Below, in pieces: positions 59,901-64,000 of a stretch of DNA of 64,000 nt. This DNA is from Candidatus Diapherotrites archaeon LH_S9. GTDB taxonomy: Archaea > B1Sed10-29 > WALL01 > JAGXON01. The notes under the pieces were generated by a model, which saw only the letters and a list, made by a program, of their open reading frames with translations, searched no databases and was not told where the DNA came from. A program made the position numbers and the translations under genes. Every line of letters begins with the position of its first letter. Position 1 is the stretch's first letter. The stretch spans positions 1 through 64,000 of the forward strand of contig JAGXON010000004.1 in the NCBI GenBank assembly GCA_023659865.1. The letters run 5' to 3'.

Positions 59901-60218
59901 TCCTTGTGTGGGGTTGGTTAGGGTTTTTTGGGTTTGTAGTGTGTTGTTGGTTTCGTTGGTTTGGAGTGTGCAGTTTTTGAGGGTTGTTTGGTTTGTTATG
60001 TTGAATGAGTATCTGGTTTGGTAGGTGTTGTTGTTTTTTAGCCATTGGTGGTTGATGTGTCTTGTGGTGTTGTTTTTTGGGTTTTTTAGGGTTATGTTGA
60101 GGTTGTTTGTGTTTGTTATTGTGTTTTTTGTGGTTTTTGCGGTTGCTGTTGCTGTTAGTGTTGTGAGAATGAGTACAACGGTTAGTACCAGGGTTTTCCC
60201 CCAGGACTTTTTCAGCAT
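56871..60218 (-). CDS. N-terminal part of large surface protein: signal peptide, PQQ-like beta-propeller, Ig-like repeats
   Basis: Signal MLKKSWGKTLVLTVVLILTTLTATATA; repeated ALNKTNGETIWN / ALNATTLETIWNGK / AINMTTHKQIWNY blades; Ig-like DNAs; last 36 residues after VYFIENSVG come from the repeat junction. Confidence 0.8.
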   Translation of the reverse strand: MLKKSWGKTLVLTVVLILTTLTATATAKTTKNTITNTNNLNITLKNPKNNTTRHINHQWLKNNNTYQTRYSFNITNQTTLKNCTLQTNETNNTLQTQKTLTNPTQGHNKIFHNTTINTTTKWNIKCHDTNQTTETTENRTYNINIKPIPNITTTKKTWKKILFNATNSHDTDGNITKYKWELTPNNTTTTTEPTITHEYNPTPDYSSHGIGAVVRIIDNEGGQTSQPIAIATTRPLNESSDAITWRRQLDIKRRIEPDLGSDGEKIYVGTRIDSNLIHALNKTNGETIWNKSAPTNLPDGVNGNPLIEEGVLYQSTSDGILFALNLTNQKYLWNTTLSKGKTRPTINGDNLYIETASRTAPKFYKINKTNGEKLKTRKGIRGYSEAVVENGIVYVGGRRSKIHALNATTLETIWNGKTDYNWIDAKPIVLNNTIIACADGVYAFNKTNGKKLWKYKTGSILGNPTITNNTLYIGTKGNPTQNGGKLHAINMTTHKQIWNYTEENTGNHNWILSTPKIKNQLIYITNGQGKLQAINQNSGKNLWEHPLDGWTQQTPIINKNKLYISTTQGGLIYAFNTTKIEQKVDLTPPTINITAPKDGTKFNTTNTIKTNYTINDENPDYAEIKINNSEWQKNTANETTGNGTHTITLADGTYTIHAKPTDKAGNTGPEKNITITVNTQAPDINITSPTNNYKTNETWIEIKYNSTANDIQHYQTKKDTTTWENTTNKTHNFTQLNNGNHTLYARACDTEGKCGDTYKKGGRILIDNITVSINAPTPTITIDHPKNQWYRNVTNFTFTPTDDNSNTTYCQYQVNNGNWTEIGTINTNTSNTTQLTNPIDYTPPEEHEIHIACNNTNGWGNRTRKFQIDETPPQFQNIQFSEGYKNNTTWILPDPQHSPQLNITAKTTDPQTGIKSCEYTVDNESTWNNTNYTNGNCTATNITINPTGTIKLKATNDIPTQPQTNTTKPYNYEKDSSTINVTIIDPENGSTYSSADPNWNSTDSLAGGECNKSRNDPDLAYYLVKRDNGSWANNSDFPCLQPYPVSLRDGNHTTKVKAVDKAGNIGDKAWVYFIENSVGVKVKLVTLRYHWFFEDRDVLRPHQQTTTKPMKHGSK
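56920..56982. other. 63-bp mosaic junction between repeat copies (cdc6 fragment plus inverted self fragment)
   Basis: 56920-56944 = reverse complement of 50693-50717 in cdc6; 56939-56990 = reverse complement of 56573-56624 (and 57814-57865). Confidence 0.92.
56983..58160. repeat. 1178-bp direct repeat, copy 2
   Basis: See copy 1. Confidence 0.93.
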
Positions 60219-60316
60219 TTTTTCCCCCTCAACCTCATTTTTTTCCTTTAACCCTTATATGTGTTTATATTAGTTTAAAAACTTAGGGGGGAAATTAGAA
60301 ACTGAAGAGTTACAAC

Positions 60317-61144
60317 TTAATTAGTTTCCCACACTGTTACGTTGGGGGGATCGATAGAATGTAGCGAACAAATGTAACACTCTTTGTTTAGGTCACTAGA
60401 GAAGTTTAACCTTATCTTTTTTGGATCACTTATCTCATCAGCTAATCCAGATATATTTAACTCATTAACTCCTCCTTTAATACTTTTAATACTACTGTTT
60501 ATTAGTATATCGCAATATTCTCCTTCGCAATATTCATCCGTAACATTAACACTTACGTTCATTCTATCAAACTGTGTTCCGAGTGGTATTGTGGACGTGT
60601 TCTTAAACGTAAGGAGCCTATCACCTTCATAGGGATCTATTTCTCCTCCCCCACAGCTATATCTATCCGTTCCGCTTGCAGCGGTTAAAGTATAATTATA
60701 GTAAATTGTTTCTGTTTCACCGTTCTCTAAAGGAGTGCCGTATCGGAACCAGGCGTTATCAGTACTGTTGTTCAAATAAGCGGTCCGGCCTCTGTTAGTT
60801 ACTTTCAGCTCGAACTTCTGCTTACCGATCTCGCAGGAAGCAGAAGCAGGCTTCTCGCTTGTGGATTCGGTTCCGCCGTTCCGTTCAAGTTCTTCTCCAG
60901 AGTTAGTTAAAGAAATCGAGTCCGGAACAGTTTCACTCGTTCCATCATACCTGGAATCATAGCCGTTAAGTTCTATACCAGCTAAACTGCACTTGTGCTT
61001 ATCTTCACTGATCTTCCCTCTTTCTTCGGCTGGGGTCATCATCTGGTTCGCGACCAACACGACAGCTACTGCAATCGCCAGTATAGCGGCCAGTATCAAC
61101 AAGTACTCGAGTGAGCCCTGTCCTTTTTCCATTAGTTTAATCAA
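60317..61144 (-). CDS. type IV pilin-like protein with class III signal peptide
   Basis: MIKLMEKGQGSLEYLLILAAILAIAVAVVLVANQM (class III QGSxEYLL motif). Confidence 0.8.
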   Translation of the reverse strand: MIKLMEKGQGSLEYLLILAAILAIAVAVVLVANQMMTPAEERGKISEDKHKCSLAGIELNGYDSRYDGTSETVPDSISLTNSGEELERNGGTESTSEKPASASCEIGKQKFELKVTNRGRTAYLNNSTDNAWFRYGTPLENGETETIYYNYTLTAASGTDRYSCGGGEIDPYEGDRLLTFKNTSTIPLGTQFDRMNVSVNVTDEYCEGEYCDILINSSIKSIKGGVNELNISGLADEISDPKKIRLNFSSDLNKECYICSLHSIDPPNVTVWETN

Positions 61145-61165
61145 TTCATCCGAAACTTAAATAGT

Positions 61166-63337
61166 TTACCAGTTCTGTAAAGTTGTCTGAGGCTGATCTG
61201 TTTTCCGCACTTTCTCAAGCTCTTTTTCATCAACTTCCTGGCCTAGTTGTTTCTTGATTTTAGCGGCTAGTTTCCCGCCAAGAATCCTTGCCAAATCCTT
61301 TGAATTCGTTTTCTTCAAGCCATTCACGGTTTTCACCTGGTTTTCAAACAATTTTCTCGCGCGAACTCGGCCGATTCCCTTTAATTCAGCTAGCGGCAGC
61401 AGCTCGGATTTAATACCGTGCTTTATTCTTCGACGAAGTTTCTTCAATCCCGAGAAATCGAGTTCTCTGACCTTGCACAATTCTTTTGCAGAGTAAGCCA
61501 TCCACTCAGCGTTACTCATTATCCCTCTTAATGTCCCGGGCTTCACGTTAAATTCCTCGAGTATTTCTTCGTCAGTTTTTTCACTGATCCATGCTTCCAT
61601 GAGCTTCGCGGTCTTGAATTTTTTCAGGAACTGGTATTCCTCGAAACCAATGCTCACGACATCGAAACCAAGTTCGTTGTCACGAGAGTGCGCTTCACTC
61701 CACAGATCGTCTTCTTCTCCTTTTCTCACTCGCAGGTACGGCTTCATTTCCTCTGTGTCAACCAGAGCGTAAAGCAATCCAAGGACCTTGAAATCTCTTT
61801 CCTGGAACGCTTCAAGCATCGAGTGAGAAGAGTAAGGATCCAGGTAAAGCTCGGAAGTTCGTTTACCTAGCTCGGTAGCAACAAGCTTTCCATCAGTTTT
61901 TTCCACGAAACCTTTTTCGTCAAGCTCGTTCAGAATGCGATCAACTTTGTTCTTCAGCACACGACTTTCTCCGTACTGATGAGCGTGGAAACTGCTCATC
62001 AAAAACTCTTCCAGGCCTTCCTCGGTTCCAACGAATCTAGCGGCAATGCTTGCGAGCAACTGGGTTCTTAGCACTGGCTCCAGCGCTAGCTGCGAGTCAA
62101 CTGGTTCAGGGGTTCCTTTCACGTACTTGTCCCAATACTTTTTCTTCTTGTTCTTGTTCTTCACGGCAATGATGGCTTCTCCTTCGTCATTGTACTGTGG
62201 TCTAGCGATTCGGCCGCTTTTTTGCTTGTATTCTCTGACCGGGATCTCCTTGATTCCAGCGGAAGTGTACCGAGTCATGGATTTGTGCACTGCTCTCTCA
62301 GCCGGCAGGTTCACACCCATCGCTACTGTAGGGGTTGCAGCAATAGTGGATAATTCTCTTTCCTTAAATGCTTTTTCCACTATGGTTTTCTGCTCGTGCA
62401 CTAGTCCAGCGTGATGGAATGCCGAGCCTTTCCTGATGCAGTCCGCGAGTTTCTTGCATTGTTTTGTAGGTTGCTCTAGCGCGCTTAAGACCTTTTCAGC
62501 TATTTTGTTTAGTTTTCCTTTGTTTTTCGGATTCGATAAGCCTGCTACTTTTTTTGCAGTGGATTCAGCGCTTCTTCTGGTTGACGTGAACACTGCTGTT
62601 TGCTCGTTTTCTTTGAGAGAGTCTTCGATTAACTGCATTGTTGGTGAGGACTGGTTTGACTGGATTTTTCTTGTTCCTTCGGTTGTTTTGATGGTTCCGT
62701 TGAAGTAAACGCCTTCCACGAGTTTTGTAGGCCGCCAGTCGGAGCTTACTAGTTCGGAGTCAAGCCAGTCAGCGATTTCTTCTGCGTTCGGTATCGTGGC
62801 GCTTAATGCGAGTATTTGTACGTCCTGGAAAAGTTGCTGGAATCTGGTGACGAGTACTTCAAGGGTTGGACCTCGATCTGAGTCAAGCAGGTGTACTTCG
62901 TCGACTATCAGGAGTTTTATGTCTGGAATCCATTTTGTTTTATGTCTCATGAGGGAGTCAAGTTTTTCGTTACTGCAGAAGATTGCGTTTTTTTTCTTGA
63001 GCCATGAGTCTTTTGAGTCAAGGTTCCCGAGCGATAGACCTGGTTTGAGTCCTATTTTTTTGTATTTCTGGAAGTTTTTGTGTTGTTCGTGGGCTAGGGA
63101 GCGCAGGGGGCAGGTGTAAGCGGTTTTCTTGTTTTTTTCCAGGTTTTTGAGTGCTGCTAGTTCTGCAACAAGGGTTTTTCCTGATCCGGTCGGGCTTGCT
63201 ATAACGAGGTTCTTTTTTTCTTCAAGAAAATTGGTTTCCAGTGCTTGTTTTTGCACTGGGTTGAGTTCTTTTATGCCTTGGTCTAGGAGTATTTGTTTTA
63301 CTTCTTGTTTGAATCCGTGTTTTTTGAGTTCTTCCAT
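61166..63337 (-). CDS. hel308: Hel308-type Ski2-like DNA helicase
   Basis: IASPTGSGKTLVAELAAL, VDEVHLLD, LSATIPNAEEIADWL, TPTVAMGVNLPAERAV, QKSGRIARPQYNDEGEAII, C-terminal HhH; start set at MEELKKHG (63337). Confidence 0.92.
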   Translation of the reverse strand: MEELKKHGFKQEVKQILLDQGIKELNPVQKQALETNFLEEKKNLVIASPTGSGKTLVAELAALKNLEKNKKTAYTCPLRSLAHEQHKNFQKYKKIGLKPGLSLGNLDSKDSWLKKKNAIFCSNEKLDSLMRHKTKWIPDIKLLIVDEVHLLDSDRGPTLEVLVTRFQQLFQDVQILALSATIPNAEEIADWLDSELVSSDWRPTKLVEGVYFNGTIKTTEGTRKIQSNQSSPTMQLIEDSLKENEQTAVFTSTRRSAESTAKKVAGLSNPKNKGKLNKIAEKVLSALEQPTKQCKKLADCIRKGSAFHHAGLVHEQKTIVEKAFKERELSTIAATPTVAMGVNLPAERAVHKSMTRYTSAGIKEIPVREYKQKSGRIARPQYNDEGEAIIAVKNKNKKKKYWDKYVKGTPEPVDSQLALEPVLRTQLLASIAARFVGTEEGLEEFLMSSFHAHQYGESRVLKNKVDRILNELDEKGFVEKTDGKLVATELGKRTSELYLDPYSSHSMLEAFQERDFKVLGLLYALVDTEEMKPYLRVRKGEEDDLWSEAHSRDNELGFDVVSIGFEEYQFLKKFKTAKLMEAWISEKTDEEILEEFNVKPGTLRGIMSNAEWMAYSAKELCKVRELDFSGLKKLRRRIKHGIKSELLPLAELKGIGRVRARKLFENQVKTVNGLKKTNSKDLARILGGKLAAKIKKQLGQEVDEKELEKVRKTDQPQTTLQNW

Positions 63338-63738
63338 TTTTTGATCATTTTCTCGTGGTCGAACGCTAGTTCCGGCAGTTTTTTTTCTTCGAATGCTTTT
63401 ACAGAGGTGGTTTCGGTTGTTTTGTCGGTAATTTTTTGTTTTGCCTTGCATTTAAAGCATATTGATATTGCTCTGCCGCGAGGATCGCGCTCAGGATCGT
63501 CGAATACGCCGATTAGTTTTTCTGGTTTGCATTCGTAGCCTGTTTCTTCTTTGACTTCTCGTTTCAGTGCGTCTTCAGCGGTTTCATTGATTTTTATTAT
63601 GCCGCCGGGCAGCGCCCATTTTCCTTTTTCTGGTTTCCATTTTCGTTTCACGAGCACTAGTTTCTTGTTTTTTTTGAGTATTGCGTCTACGGTGAGCAAG
63701 AAGTTTGTTTTGTTTATTTGAGTGTTTATGTCCGTCAT
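63298..63738 (-). CDS. NUDIX hydrolase
   Basis: GGIIKINETAEDALKREVKEETGYE matches the Nudix box (GX5EX7REUXEEXGU). Confidence 0.95.
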   Translation of the reverse strand: MTDINTQINKTNFLLTVDAILKKNKKLVLVKRKWKPEKGKWALPGGIIKINETAEDALKREVKEETGYECKPEKLIGVFDDPERDPRGRAISICFKCKAKQKITDKTTETTSVKAFEEKKLPELAFDHEKMIKKWKNSKNTDSNKK

Positions 63739-63995
63739 GTTCTTTCCTTCAGCCAGTTCAGGAGGGTTTGCATTGCTTTGTTCTGTTTTTCGAGTTCCTT
63801 TATTTTTTTGTCTGTTTCCTGTTTTTTTCTTCCGATCATTTCCATGTTGAAGTCCTGGGTTTGCTTCAGGTGCTTGTTCATTCCTGTGAGTTTTTTTCCT
63901 ATCTTGCTTGTTTTTGCTTCGTGAAGTCTTTCTCTGTATTCCTCGCTTTTTACGAACATTTTAAGTCTTTTCCGCCACTTTGGCTTGTGGAGCAT
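63735..63995 (-). CDS. hypothetical protein, possibly truncated by window edge
   Basis: 86-aa ORF reaching the window end, overlaps nudix gene by 4 nt. Confidence 0.45.
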   Translation of the reverse strand: MLHKPKWRKRLKMFVKSEEYRERLHEAKTSKIGKKLTGMNKHLKQTQDFNMEMIGRKKQETDKKIKELEKQNKAMQTLLNWLKERT

Positions 63996-64000
63996 GTGCA

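Noticed and set aside
58129-60045. Minus-strand 260-aa and 295-aa Arg/Asn/His/Lys-rich ORFs
   Set aside because: Alternative frames within the propeller-encoding gene; no recognisable motif and fully overlapped by the supported CDS.

Overview
Archaeal chromosomal segment with a mostly housekeeping, gene-dense layout. Gene content fits a small-genome, DPANN-type euryarchaeal-grade archaeon; the lineage is not resolved from this window. Recognisable genes include PolD DP1/DP2, Orc1/Cdc6, SepF, SecD/SecF, TyrRS, archaeosine TGT, Taw1, Hel308, an Lhr-type helicase, DtdA, a RecJ-like DHH protein, a beta-CASP nuclease, NucS, GlmS, a glutamate dehydrogenase, a geranylgeranyl-reductase-like protein, an NFACT-N protein, AMMECR1, DUF763, translin, UPF0147, Lrp and cold-shock protein. 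I recognised no tRNA, rRNA or CRISPR array. The most unusual locus is a large AC-biased cell-surface gene on the minus strand (54319-60218). It is broken by a perfect-looking 1178-bp direct repeat (55742-56919 and 56983-58160). The two copies are separated by a 63-bp mosaic made of 25 nt copied from orc1/cdc6 plus about 52 nt copied in inverted orientation from the surface gene itself, with short homologies at every joint. Removing one repeat unit (1241 bp) restores a single 1552-aa reading frame. This is either a template-switch rearrangement with a potential on/off switch or an amplification/assembly chimera. Other notable items are a candidate structured ncRNA at about 53085-53195 downstream of a tandem 30-bp repeat, an unannotated 53-aa very basic protein (39033-39194), two decayed tnpB remnants sharing a conserved right-end hairpin, a HEAT-like pseudogene, a double ThyX-like protein, a rhomboid with a coiled-coil insertion, and an NFACT protein lacking the NFACT-R part.
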